From: a virus
IMG/VR virus record: IMGVR_UViG_3300022723_000207
Span: 89,185-153,184 of that record
Strand: one strand, 5' to 3'
Length of the DNA stretch: 64,000 nucleotides
Position 1 is the first letter of the stretch. Each line of letters opens with the position of its first letter. The notes under the pieces were generated by a model. The model ran no database searches. It was not told where the DNA came from and worked only from the letters and a program-made list of their open reading frames with translations. Position numbers and translations under genes: made by a program. Of the stretch, positions 54,446 to 63,539 are shown in pieces.

Positions 54446-55141
54446 TTATTGTTGATAGTGCTTGAATTTTAAATATATTGGATGCCACTGATGTTTAAAC
54501 TCTGTGGTTTTATGTCTGATCTTGTCTGATTTTATTCTTTTATAAAAATCAGTATCTTCATGACCCCAAGACTGTTTACTCCACCATTTCACTAGGTTGT
54601 TGCGGTGCACAGAACAATTGCCATATCCCCTCTTTGTGAATCTTTTGGTTTTGTGGTTTGGGTCTTGAAATAATAACACTCTTGGGAAGTATGACTGAGT
54701 TTTTGAAGTAAATTCTATGACATCTTTTATTGCTTGTTTGGTTATGGTCACATCAGCGTCTAAAAATAATATTATAGAGCCTGAACTGTTCTCTGCTGCT
54801 TTGTTTAATCCAGCGCCTCTTGAAAATTGTTTTTCTTCCATTGATACTAATTTATAATTATAACCCATAAGTTTTGAAGATAAAAATTTATCCATATTTA
54901 TATCGGTTGAATGCCAATCAGTCACAATTATTTCTGTGTTGGCCTTGTCTATGCTATTCTTTATTGAATCAATACAATTTGGGAATAATTTTAATATTTT
55001 GTTTTCATATCTAATTGACGATCGGTTTTTGACTGTAATACATATACTCAACTCGGGATTAGGATCGGAACGTCTGAATTTGTTTCCTGGTTTTGAAGAT
55101 ATGCTCAGTATTATTTTGTTTTTTAATCTACTGTTTCTCAT
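54446..55141 (-). CDS. Family 2 (GT-A) glycosyltransferase
   Basis: 231 residues. 'ELSICITVKNRS' start, 'EIIVTDWHSTD', the donor-binding 'IILFLDADVTI' (DxD) and 'KQSWGHEDTDFYKRI', a galactosyltransferase-like C-terminal acceptor motif with ED. Minus strand, first of four GT-A enzymes in 54.4-63.5 kb. Confidence 0.8.
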   Translation of the reverse strand: MRNSRLKNKIILSISSKPGNKFRRSDPNPELSICITVKNRSSIRYENKILKLFPNCIDSIKNSIDKANTEIIVTDWHSTDINMDKFLSSKLMGYNYKLVSMEEKQFSRGAGLNKAAENSSGSIILFLDADVTITKQAIKDVIEFTSKTQSYFPRVLLFQDPNHKTKRFTKRGYGNCSVHRNNLVKWWSKQSWGHEDTDFYKRIKSDKIRHKTTEFKHQWHPIYLKFKHYQQ

Positions 55142-55244
55142 AGTCTTGGTGAATCTTCTCTAAGACAGTTGTTGAAATTCAGCCCTTTGTGTTAATGAAC
55201 AGATGTTGTTGCCAAACCTGCCGTACCATTTTTTAATTCTAATG

Positions 55245-55970
55245 TCAGTCTTTATCATAAATAGTGATACCCAGTTCATAATTGGTGAATCTCTTGAATC
55301 TATCAACTTTAGATTCAGTAAGTTCTCCCTTAGTATAGGTGCTATCTGGTATTCTGCCTGTTTTCCGACCTAATCGGTTGTTGGTGTTACTAATGACAAC
55401 TACAAAATCGTTGGATAGTTGCTTGATCTTTTTCCATTTGTGGGCGAAATCCAAACTAGCGCCTTTACCGTTTGGCATGATATTAAATTCTTCAGAATAC
55501 CATCTACTTCTTCGTCTTTGTTTGACAGTATTGAATAGCTGGAAGAATCCAACTCCTATAGTGGTATTTCGAATGCGTTTCTTTCTTTTGTGGTCATATT
55601 TGTAGTCCTCTAGCTGCTCTGGAGCCATTTCCACTGATCTTAGGCCGTATAAGTTACTTCGATTTAATGAATCTGTATCTATATTCAAATTTGGAAGCCA
55701 GCAGTCGGCATCTAAGATTAGAGTCCAAGGCGTCTTAACTCTATGTAATGCTTGATTAATATAGTATCCTCTAACCCAATTTTGTGGTCTTTTGGATTTA
55801 ATGATAGTTAAGCCATATTGGTCACATAAACTGGCAGTTTTGAAGTCGTCATCGGCAGTAGAAATAACGATTTCTGCCGGATTGAACCTTAACCAGGACT
55901 CAACTATACGGTTCAGGTAGTCGTCAAAGTCTACACACGCAGCAATTATTGTGATGTTTTTATGACTCAT
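55245..55970 (-). CDS. GT-A glycosyltransferase
   Basis: 241 residues: 'ITIIAACVDFDDYLNRIVESW', 'EIVISTADDD', 'TPWTLILDADCWLP' (DxD), and 'GVGFFQLFNT'. Resembles 62868-63524 in the middle ('GYFQLF', 'RRR'), so they may be paralogues. Acceptor unknown; possibly virion or host glycans. Confidence 0.7.
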   Translation of the reverse strand: MSHKNITIIAACVDFDDYLNRIVESWLRFNPAEIVISTADDDFKTASLCDQYGLTIIKSKRPQNWVRGYYINQALHRVKTPWTLILDADCWLPNLNIDTDSLNRSNLYGLRSVEMAPEQLEDYKYDHKRKKRIRNTTIGVGFFQLFNTVKQRRRSRWYSEEFNIMPNGKGASLDFAHKWKKIKQLSNDFVVVISNTNNRLGRKTGRIPDSTYTKGELTESKVDRFKRFTNYELGITIYDKD

Positions 55971-56230
55971 AGGAGGAAATTTTCATCGATTATACCTTCT
56001 CTCTTCATGTCTTCGAATAATTCGTGTAAAATATCTATTTTTATAGAAATTTGAAGAGAGGAAAGTTAGAGATAAAATTAAAAATGATTTTTGTAGAAAC
56101 AATGATATAAAATTGGTTCGTATTCCGTATTATAAGTTAAATTCAATCGACAAAATTTTGAATTCTGTGTTTTAACTGTCTGGTATATATTAGAGTGCGT
56201 TTTATGCGTAATTTCGGAGATAATAAAACA

Positions 56231-57283
56231 ATGCATCATAATACTAAGTTTATTTCTTATGGTCGAGAATTGCATCATTGCGCGTCTATTACTAAAAATA
56301 TAGATGGTTACTTCATTGCCAATTATATTGGCAAGGAATGCACTGATTTTCAGAGGGTTGTTATTGGATTTTTTGATAAACCGGCTGGTCATGTGATAGA
56401 CAGCACTGAGTTACATAACAAAACAGGAAATCCGATCGTATGGACATTTAAGGATCAAGCATACTTATTATATTCTTATTTTTCTGACTCAACTAAGGAC
56501 GGTTTACCGATAAGTTATGGTAGTAGACCAGTAGAACGTTGGAAAAATTGCACTAATCATCTTGCCAAAATTGATTTTGACGGTAATAAAGTAAAAGTTG
56601 AAGATGTTGGCATGATTAATGGAATGTACGGCCTTTTAGGTAGATGCCAACCGTTGATTGAAAAAGACAGAGTTCTTCTTCCATTATATAGAGAAGAAGA
56701 TCCACTATGTCAGATATGGAGCTTTGATGGTAGCGGTTTTAATAAATTGTCCGATTTTGGTGAACTAACCGCAGAACTTGCTGGCAGATTACCGGAAATT
56801 GGCATGACAACAGGATCGTTAGGTGCTGGTGTTGCAATTCAACCATCGTTGGTTTATCATAATGGGTCATATCATGCTTATTGTAGAAATGTGTGTAGAG
56901 CTATGAATAAAGAGTCCGATTTAAAGTTTACCGCTTGGGCCGCCAAGTCACCCAATTGTGAAGAATGGTCCCCAGTTAAACTTAGTGGTATTCCCAATCA
57001 CAATAATTCGTTGGCAGTTATTCATCGTAATTACGATGATGAAAAAGACGGCTTTGTGGTGTTTAACACTAATCGTTATCGAAATGACATGATTCTCTAT
57101 GGAATTAAGAATAAGATTAGTCTTAATCTGCAACATAACTTTAAGAGGTCTAGGCAGTCATTTAGTTATCCAAATTTAATGTGGGAAGATGATAGTTTAC
57201 ATGTTGTTCATACTAATTGCTATGGCATGATAGCGTGGCACTATTTTGATAAAGAATATATGATAGAGGCATTTGGTGCATAA
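56231..57283 (+). CDS. Sialidase-like (BNR_2) beta-propeller protein
   Basis: About 350 residues; ATG 56231 has GGAG 11 bases upstream, a GTG at 56195 is in frame. 'ISYGRELHHCASI', 'LLPLYREEDPLCQIWSFDG', 'PSLVYHNGSYHAYCRN', 'GIPNHNNSLAVIHR', 'FSYPNLMWEDDSLHVVHT' follow the BNR_2 propeller in order. It may cleave or bind sialic-acid-like or other sugars of the host surface. No signal peptide; a virion-associated or intracellular role is possible. Confidence 0.6.
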   Translation: MHHNTKFISYGRELHHCASITKNIDGYFIANYIGKECTDFQRVVIGFFDKPAGHVIDSTELHNKTGNPIVWTFKDQAYLLYSYFSDSTKDGLPISYGSRPVERWKNCTNHLAKIDFDGNKVKVEDVGMINGMYGLLGRCQPLIEKDRVLLPLYREEDPLCQIWSFDGSGFNKLSDFGELTAELAGRLPEIGMTTGSLGAGVAIQPSLVYHNGSYHAYCRNVCRAMNKESDLKFTAWAAKSPNCEEWSPVKLSGIPNHNNSLAVIHRNYDDEKDGFVVFNTNRYRNDMILYGIKNKISLNLQHNFKRSRQSFSYPNLMWEDDSLHVVHTNCYGMIAWHYFDKEYMIEAFGA

Positions 57284-57632
57284 ATATGCCAGGGCACTCC
57301 AGGAGATAATAAAAAAGCCTACGGAAGAGGCCGTGCGGCGCGTGGGAGTATCCGTAGGGGATCTGGTGTCTCGTAGCCTCGTCGTGCGCCAGAAGAGGGC
57401 AGAGAAACGGTATCTGGTACCAGAAGGAGCACCGTGCTGGGCGACTAGATTCCGGTATTCTCGCAAAAAGTATGGGATAGAAGAGCACACTAGTGAGAAG
57501 ACTATTCTTAAAATAACTGAACGTGGCCAGAGATATCTTAAGAGAGAATCTAAGAATGAGAAAGATAAGTCAGAGACTGATGACAAGCTAATAGTTGATA
57601 ATGGAAAATCAGACGAAAGAAGAATTGATTAG
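57273..57632 (+). CDS. Hypothetical basic protein, 119 aa
   Basis: Starts at TTG 57273 or GTG 57276, overlapping the propeller gene. Arg/Lys-rich start with a helix, an aromatic middle ('CWATRFRYSRKKYG') and a charged tail. No family recognised. Confidence 0.45.
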   Translation: MVHKYARALQEIIKKPTEEAVRRVGVSVGDLVSRSLVVRQKRAEKRYLVPEGAPCWATRFRYSRKKYGIEEHTSEKTILKITERGQRYLKRESKNEKDKSETDDKLIVDNGKSDERRID

Positions 57633-57702
57633 GGTTAATACTAAGTTGGCCGAAGATTTAAGAGACAGAGCTAACTAGAAGTCGAATTTTCGGCAAGAAG
57701 GA

Positions 57703-59331
57703 TTAAATGATCCCATGATCTGATAATATACTTTTAATATCACCAATTTGTTTATATGATATCCTTATTAGATTTATGCTATTTATTAGACAGAATTTGT
57801 TCTTGATTAAATCTCTGCGTTGTGCTCTTTCGAATGCTTCACTACCACCAAATATATCAACTGGTTGGAAATGCTGGATCCCATCAAACTCTATTATTGT
57901 ATTACAATCATTTAAATAAAAATCGAATTTTAGGCGGTGCCTGTCCTTACACTTATCGAATGACTTTTGTGTTTCAAAATTTATTTGGTGTTTTTCTAAT
58001 ATCGACCTTACTTCCCTTTCCCCTCTGCTTTCTAAGCATTTTGGGCATCCTGATCCCCTTAGATGGTGCGTTGGTGATTGATTGAAATCACCGTGTTCTT
58101 TGCATGTTATTGTTACTTTCTTGACTCTATCATGATACTCGACTTTAGAATAGTCATAGCAATCACCATGAGTTTTAGTTGATTTCTTGATAAATTCTTC
58201 TGTGTTACTTCTTAGTTTGGATGTAACATTTGATGCAGCACAAAATGGACATCCTAATGATTTTAAATGGTCGCTTGGTTTTTGTTTAAATTCTCCGTGT
58301 TTTGGGCATACTATTGTTACTGGTGTCTTGTTATTAATATAATTGGTTTTGGAATAATCGTACTTGTTATTGTGAATAGATGATGCTTGGTGTATAAACT
58401 GTGAGAGTGATTTTTTAATCGGCTTGTTACAGTTTTTGCATCCATGTCCTTGAAGGTGTGAGAATGGAGTTATTAAGAAATCTCCATGGGTCTTGCATGT
58501 TATGATTGTTTTGGTTCTGGTATTTTTATATGAAGATTTTGAATAATCATACTTGTTGCTGTGAATGCGATTTGCTTTTTTGATGAATTCTTCTAACTTC
58601 AGTGGATTTAAAGAACATTTTGAACAGCCATGCCCAGAATAATGTGAATATGGTGTTTGCCAGAATGATCCGTGTGTCGGACATATTATTTCAACTTTTG
58701 TTCTGTTATTTTTATAATGAACCTTTGAATAGCTATACTTGCCGTTATGGGCTGCGTTAGACTTCTTGATAAATGCTGATGTTTTATTGTCGTATGTTGG
58801 TTCTTTTGATGCTTGTTGTATTTTGAGTATTTTGTGTTTTTGAATGAGCCATCTAATTGAGTCGCAGGATACTCCGTATTTTTGGGATATTTTGGATATG
58901 CTAAGGTCCAGATCAGTGTATAGATGTTGTATCATATTTTTAAATTCAAATTCGTTTTTAAATCCACATTTTAAATGTAATGGATTTCGTGTATTAATGC
59001 CTAAATCATTGCATAATCTCATTACCGTATGTCTGCTACATCTTAATATTTTAGCTATCTCAGATTGTGATTTGTTTTCTTTATAAGACCATTTTATTAG
59101 TGATGTGGCTAGGTCTTCCAGTGATTTGAAGCCATATAAGTTAACGTATTTAGAGGGATTTTTGTCGACTGTGATACTATGTTTCTTGAATAATCTTGAA
59201 ACTGTGGGCCTGCTACACTGTAGTTTTTTAGCTATTTCGGATAGCGGCAACTTTTGTTGGTGGTGGAGGAATCTTAAATAGCTTTCGATTTCGTTATCTA
59301 ACATCTGAGAGTATAATTTTACTGTTTGCAT
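57703..59331 (-). CDS. Large repeat-containing homing endonuclease (EDxHD/Vsr-like)
   Basis: 542 residues. Three N-terminal HTH units ('LPLSEIAKKLQCSRPTVSRLF', 'KSQSEIAKILRCSRHTVMRL', 'LSISKISQKYGVSCDSIRWLI'). Four repeats of about 70 aa follow: HNxKYDYSK...Y...N..TKV.I.C..HGDF.Q.P..HL.G.GCP.C, each with a Cys/His knuckle. The C-terminal nuclease 'YLNDCNTIIEFDGIQHFQPVDIF' and 'RDLIKNKFC' match Vsr-like EDxHD enzymes. Free-standing, minus strand between structural genes. Confidence 0.85.
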   Translation of the reverse strand: MQTVKLYSQMLDNEIESYLRFLHHQQKLPLSEIAKKLQCSRPTVSRLFKKHSITVDKNPSKYVNLYGFKSLEDLATSLIKWSYKENKSQSEIAKILRCSRHTVMRLCNDLGINTRNPLHLKCGFKNEFEFKNMIQHLYTDLDLSISKISQKYGVSCDSIRWLIQKHKILKIQQASKEPTYDNKTSAFIKKSNAAHNGKYSYSKVHYKNNRTKVEIICPTHGSFWQTPYSHYSGHGCSKCSLNPLKLEEFIKKANRIHSNKYDYSKSSYKNTRTKTIITCKTHGDFLITPFSHLQGHGCKNCNKPIKKSLSQFIHQASSIHNNKYDYSKTNYINNKTPVTIVCPKHGEFKQKPSDHLKSLGCPFCAASNVTSKLRSNTEEFIKKSTKTHGDCYDYSKVEYHDRVKKVTITCKEHGDFNQSPTHHLRGSGCPKCLESRGEREVRSILEKHQINFETQKSFDKCKDRHRLKFDFYLNDCNTIIEFDGIQHFQPVDIFGGSEAFERAQRRDLIKNKFCLINSINLIRISYKQIGDIKSILSDHGII

Positions 59332-59439
59332 TTGGAGTCCTGTTGTATTTTTGATTCAGATTAAATACAAAATATGACCACTAGGAAAACATAAAGTAAC
59401 AACCAATAAGCCATTTGGCTTGAATCAAGGAGATTACTA

Positions 59440-59871
59440 ATGGCATCACAGCCCGCAAATACCCAAATTTCTGTGAGAAGGACTATTAGGACTAGAGTAG
59501 AACGCGGCTTGTTCGACTCCATTAAGGAGCATGTACAGCGCCTTGGTGAGCAGGTAGTCATCGCTCCTGGTGAGGAGATTGATGTCTATTTCAAGCTCGA
59601 CGAGAATGGCACCAATGCTCCTGGTCCTAACCCAGCATGGCGTTTCGGTATGCCGGTTACTGTCAATCTTCGTACTCGCGACTCTGTTGGCACCATGCTA
59701 TCCGACTTGGATAGTGACGCAGACGCCGCCAACTACGACTTCACCAAGCAGATGGTTGGCACCCGTCACGATCGCTTCTTGCACGCCCTTGAGGCTGAGG
59801 CTGATGCTGACATCCATGAGGATGTGCGCCGTAACAGCCCGGTTCCTCGCGGTCTGCACGAGTTGGTCTAA
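59440..59871 (+). CDS. Abundant-type virion protein candidate, 143 aa
   Basis: GC-rich, highly biased codon use compared with all neighbours, with AAGGAG 9 bases before the ATG and a strong hairpin after the stop: signs of heavy expression. Beta-rich start (SVRRTIRTRVERGLFDSI) and acidic helical end. It heads the appendage region. No family recognised; a major structural or decoration protein is likely. Confidence 0.55.
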   Translation: MASQPANTQISVRRTIRTRVERGLFDSIKEHVQRLGEQVVIAPGEEIDVYFKLDENGTNAPGPNPAWRFGMPVTVNLRTRDSVGTMLSDLDSDADAANYDFTKQMVGTRHDRFLHALEAEADADIHEDVRRNSPVPRGLHELV

Positions 59872-59895
59872 AGACCTGCTAACCTTCGGGTTAAT

Positions 59896-59927
59896 GGTTT
59901 CCCCGTCCAATTGTGGGCGGGGAAACC
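59896..59927 (+). terminator. Hairpin after the 143-aa gene
   Basis: GGTTTCCCCG (59896-59905) pairs with CGGGGAAACC (59918-59927), 10 bp, loop of 12. No T-run. Confidence 0.6.
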
Positions 59928-59947
59928 TGTATCCGCAAATATAACAT

Positions 59948-60547
59948 ATGACAGCTCTCACTACGCATATTCTTGGCAATAGCGGCATAACACGCGGCAA
60001 TGTGTTTGCACCCTTTACCGTGTATGCTCGTTTTCAGCAGACCGACTCTAATACTTTTTCTGGTAATCGCTGGGATAAGTGGAGGGCTGAACAATATACT
60101 GCCGGTTTAATTGAACGGTCTCTTCGTACGTTAGTGGAAGAAGGCCCTACTAGTGGCACAGAAGATGATTTTGAGTTGTATATTGCTTTTCCAATTGCTT
60201 TCACTAGACAGTTTGGTCAGGATCCAGCCCATATTACTATTTCTGGTCGCTATCGTGGATCTGCTAAGGAAATCGATACATCCGGTGAAGAGCCGCATTT
60301 CCCACCCAAAAAGACAGCGGCGAATGTAAATCAGATTAATACTAATGAGGTGCGGACAGGACAAGGTGCATTTAATTCAGCTAATTTAGATCCTAATGAC
60401 ACTGTGCGTCAGTTTGCAGTACAGATCAGAGATCTATTTAGCGATGGTACTTTAATTCCATTCATTGATCGAGTAGAGGTCATTGCAGTTGAGGTATTTG
60501 GTATTCGCTATGGTAGGAGAGGAAGACACTTCTCACCATCGGCATAA
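59948..60547 (+). CDS. Virion protein candidate, 199 aa
   Basis: Beta-rich protein with few charged runs ('VFAPFTVYARFQQTDSNTFSG'), no catalytic motif. It sits between the abundant 143-aa protein and the Ser-rich appendage protein, 14 bases before the latter, so it is probably a tail or fibre component. Confidence 0.5.
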   Translation: MTALTTHILGNSGITRGNVFAPFTVYARFQQTDSNTFSGNRWDKWRAEQYTAGLIERSLRTLVEEGPTSGTEDDFELYIAFPIAFTRQFGQDPAHITISGRYRGSAKEIDTSGEEPHFPPKKTAANVNQINTNEVRTGQGAFNSANLDPNDTVRQFAVQIRDLFSDGTLIPFIDRVEVIAVEVFGIRYGRRGRHFSPSA

Positions 60548-60561
60548 CTCAAAGCTAATTT

Positions 60562-62178
60562 ATGCCAGTTTCTAGTGGTTCCTTTACTGTTGGTAGTGGT
60601 GGTGATTATGCTACTATTAGCGCTGCTTTAGGTGATACGACGGCAACTCTTACGGGTGATTTGACTTTTACTATCATTAGTAATATTGTTCAATCAACCA
60701 TCACTAGTTTTCCTAATAATTTTAATCCAGATGGCAATACTTTCAGATTAACGGCAGATACGAGTCATGATGGAGACCCTACTGCTGGTCGCATTGTTAG
60801 TTGGACTGCTTCCACAGATATGAATATTGAATGGGATGGAAGTGCCACTGGCACAATTGAGATTGATAATTTTGTAGTAAGGATTCCTTCTTCCGCTGGT
60901 GGCACTGCAAGAATTTTTTCTGTATCTCCTTCTATAGGTACGCCCAGAGATGGCGCTGTTACTTTTAAACTTCACGATGTTTGTTGTCGTACGGATGATG
61001 TCGCAGATCTTTTCCGTGAATGGATCAGACTTAATTCTGGAACGGATGGCGGCTATTCTCCAGATGACATTTTAGTTATTTATAATATGAAGTTAGGCAA
61101 CTGGGAAGAATATGCCTTTTATGTAGATTTGGGTGTAGGTAGAGATGCGGGAACGATTATATTTGAGAATATTTCTGCGTATGCTGATGGAGCGAGTTCA
61201 GTTACTCCAAATGGCTATTTGATTAATCATAATGGATCTGGAACAGTTACTGTTCGGAATTGCTATTTTGGTGGTAGTGCTGATGATGGTGGCATGGATA
61301 TGCCAGCAGCTACTGGTGCTGGCGCTGTCATTTTTGAGAATTGTGCCACTAAGGATGCTTCAGCTAAGGGAACAGGTGCTGTAACTAGTGTCCCTGATTC
61401 AGATTTTACATCCATTACTCCATCTAATTCAGGATTCCTGGCTCTTGTTGCGAATTCTGATTTGGAAGATGCTGGCGCAACTCCAGAGTATTCTATCGTT
61501 GGAATTAATGATGTTGGCATTTCTGGCGGCATAAGAGATATTGGTGCAGAAGAATTTGAGCAGAGTGATAGCTCAGAGTCTAGTGTGTCTGGTGTTGAAC
61601 CTTCTTCATCTTCTAGCTCTGATGATAGTGATAGTTCTGATAGTGCCACTAGTTCTAATTCTAGTATTTCTGATGATAGCTCTAGTCCTAGTTCTGATAG
61701 CTCTAGTCCTAGTTCTGATAGCTCTAGTCCTAGTTCCAGTTCTAATTCCAGTATTTCTGATGATAGTAATAGCTCTATTTCTGATAGCTCTTTATCGAGT
61801 GTTTCAGAATCATCATTTTCTACTTCTAGCGTTTTGGGACAAAGTGAATCTTCATTGCCATCTATACAAAGTAGTAGTTCATCTTCAAGTTCCGTTATTA
61901 TAGAACCTGACCCAAGAATTAGAGGATTGGTTGATAGGAGAGGGCCACGGTTTGTGCCAACTATTGATAGACGAGTTGGAGTCTCAACCGCTATCAATAT
62001 TAGAGTTGGATCAGTTGTGATGTTTAATGGTCAACGCAGGGTCGTTCAATATGTTAATTTTAGTCTGTCTGGGAGAGATACGATTCAAGTTCCAGGAGCC
62101 AGATATGTTACTAGTATCAACCTGGGAGGCCAATACACAAAAGTGCCTCTTGACCAAATAACCGTTGTTAAATTTTAG
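60562..62178 (+). CDS. Beta-helix appendage protein with Ser/Asp-rich linker
   Basis: 538 residues. N-terminal 'GSFTVGSGGDYATISAALGDT' and later 'TIIFENISAYAD' and 'AVIFENCATKD' are typical of parallel beta-helix tail fibres. Residues about 335-455 are almost only Ser, Asp, Asn and Pro with SPSSDS repeats. The last about 90 form a small basic beta domain. It is likely a fibre or capsid-decorating protein whose linker keeps domains apart. The 3' end overlaps a convergent glycosyltransferase gene by 11 bases. Confidence 0.65.
   Translation: MPVSSGSFTVGSGGDYATISAALGDTTATLTGDLTFTIISNIVQSTITSFPNNFNPDGNTFRLTADTSHDGDPTAGRIVSWTASTDMNIEWDGSATGTIEIDNFVVRIPSSAGGTARIFSVSPSIGTPRDGAVTFKLHDVCCRTDDVADLFREWIRLNSGTDGGYSPDDILVIYNMKLGNWEEYAFYVDLGVGRDAGTIIFENISAYADGASSVTPNGYLINHNGSGTVTVRNCYFGGSADDGGMDMPAATGAGAVIFENCATKDASAKGTGAVTSVPDSDFTSITPSNSGFLALVANSDLEDAGATPEYSIVGINDVGISGGIRDIGAEEFEQSDSSESSVSGVEPSSSSSSDDSDSSDSATSSNSSISDDSSSPSSDSSSPSSDSSSPSSSSNSSISDDSNSSISDSSLSSVSESSFSTSSVLGQSESSLPSIQSSSSSSSSVIIEPDPRIRGLVDRRGPRFVPTIDRRVGVSTAINIRVGSVVMFNGQRRVVQYVNFSLSGRDTIQVPGARYVTSINLGGQYTKVPLDQITVVKF
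61575..61895 (+). repeat. Low-complexity Ser codon repeat region
   Basis: Repeated TCTAGT/AGTTCT/GATAGC-type codons, including three successive copies of AGCTCTAGTCCTAGTTCTGA with small changes (61678-61733). Encodes Ser/Asp/Pro repeats; likely to expand and contract by slippage. Confidence 0.75.
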
Positions 62179-62881
62179 CATATGGATTTTTTCTACTGAA
62201 ATCATCCCATATTTCTTGATACAGTAGCCTATTATCAGTTTTGAAATTGTTGTTTACTGATTCTGAAGTGTTCCAATAATATCTTTCGCCGTCTAATAGA
62301 TAAACTTTTTCTCTTAGCATTTCTGAAACGCATGCGTATATGATGCCATCATTTAATACTGGAATCCAATTGTCGTTATATTTAAGATCATTGTCGTTTA
62401 TTGCTTTAATGTATTTAGCTCTTGTGGATCTAATACCCTGAAAATGAAATCCGAATCGTAATGCTCGTATGTCGCCAGAGCGCACAATGTCTATCGGCGC
62501 TATTTGTTCAGCTATCCCTCTTATTGTAGTTACCAATCCGCCATAAGTCATCTCAAACCCGTCTTGATGTACCTTAGCAATGTCTTTTAATTGGTGGTTA
62601 TTTAGCAGCCAATCGTCGGCGTCAACTCTTACTACATAATCGTCATCATCACATTGGTGGATTAATTTTCTAAAATTGACTGTCATGCCCTGGCGAGTTT
62701 TATTGCGGTATATTTTTAGTTTGGGGTGATTTTCGTATTCAGATGGATCAAAATGATCACTAGCGTCATCAAGATACAAAACTTCGAAGTCATCCCAGTC
62801 CTGGTTCAAGAGTGAGTCTAAGCATGATTTTAGCCACTGTTGAGCGTTTCTGCCGCAGGTTATGAATTTAAATCGAGGCAT
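62168..62881 (-). CDS. Family 2 glycosyltransferase
   Basis: 237 residues: 'FKFITCGRNAQQWLKSCLDSLLNQDW', 'VLYLDDASDH', 'DDDYVVRVDADDWLLN' (DxD), the classical GT2 order. It overlaps the next minus-strand GT by 14 bases and converges with the Ser-rich appendage gene. It may glycosylate the Ser-rich linker, which is an inference from adjacency. Confidence 0.82.
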   Translation of the reverse strand: MPRFKFITCGRNAQQWLKSCLDSLLNQDWDDFEVLYLDDASDHFDPSEYENHPKLKIYRNKTRQGMTVNFRKLIHQCDDDDYVVRVDADDWLLNNHQLKDIAKVHQDGFEMTYGGLVTTIRGIAEQIAPIDIVRSGDIRALRFGFHFQGIRSTRAKYIKAINDNDLKYNDNWIPVLNDGIIYACVSEMLREKVYLLDGERYYWNTSESVNNNFKTDNRLLYQEIWDDFSRKNPYAKI

Positions 62882-63524
62882 TTATCTTAAACCTTTTTAT
62901 TTTGGGTCCAAAGTGTCTAGTCTGTTTACCATTCCAATTTTTGGCCACGCGGCCTAAATGATATACATCAAGATCTAGCATCTCTTGCATCATCGGATGC
63001 CACCTGTCAGAAAACTCAACATCAATTGATGCAGCTCCGGGCCTTTCTTGAAGCATTTTGCTAGCCAAACTGCTAGCTTGAAATAACTGGAAATAACCTA
63101 TGATAGCGTCTTTTCTTCTGCGTTCTTTTCGTAGCACTGAGTAATCGTTACCGATATAGAATTTTCTGAAATCTCTGTATCTGCCCAATATCTTTCTGTT
63201 TGCTCCGTATAATCTTTTGGGATGGAGATTTTTGTTTTCTAAAAATTCTCTGGTTTTGTATGGCAGTATGATATCAGGATCAATGAACAATATCCAGTCT
63301 GGGTTATCTAGGCTTTCTAACCCAGCGTTCATCATTCGACCCTTGTTGAAGTCGCCATCTAAAGTTAGACATTTTATGCTATATTGGCTGCAAATAGTTG
63401 GTGTTTCATCGTCACCGTTTAGAGTTATTATAGTCCAATCATCAAAGATATGTTTGTTGGTTTTTGCTGTAATTGACAGAGTGTCACTGTAGTTGAATGA
63501 CACTGATATGGCTGAAATCTTCAT
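62868..63524 (-). CDS. GT-A glycosyltransferase
   Basis: 218 residues: 'ISAISVSFNYSDTL', 'NKGRMMNAGLESLDNPDWILFIDPDIILP' (DxD) and 'GYFQLFQASS', then 'FSDRWHPMMQEMLDLDVYHLG'. Paired with 62168-62881. Divergent from the next Ser-rich appendage gene (15 bases between starts), so the two glycosyltransferases sit between two Ser-rich proteins. Confidence 0.75.
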   Translation of the reverse strand: MKISAISVSFNYSDTLSITAKTNKHIFDDWTIITLNGDDETPTICSQYSIKCLTLDGDFNKGRMMNAGLESLDNPDWILFIDPDIILPYKTREFLENKNLHPKRLYGANRKILGRYRDFRKFYIGNDYSVLRKERRRKDAIIGYFQLFQASSLASKMLQERPGAASIDVEFSDRWHPMMQEMLDLDVYHLGRVAKNWNGKQTRHFGPKIKRFKINASI

Positions 63525-63539
63525 GATAAAATATATTTC

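Noticed and set aside
61263-61997. Long minus-strand frame opposite the Ser-rich region
   Set aside because: Leu/Glu repeats are the antisense of Ser/Asp codons; the forward gene has a folded N- and C-terminal part and proper context.
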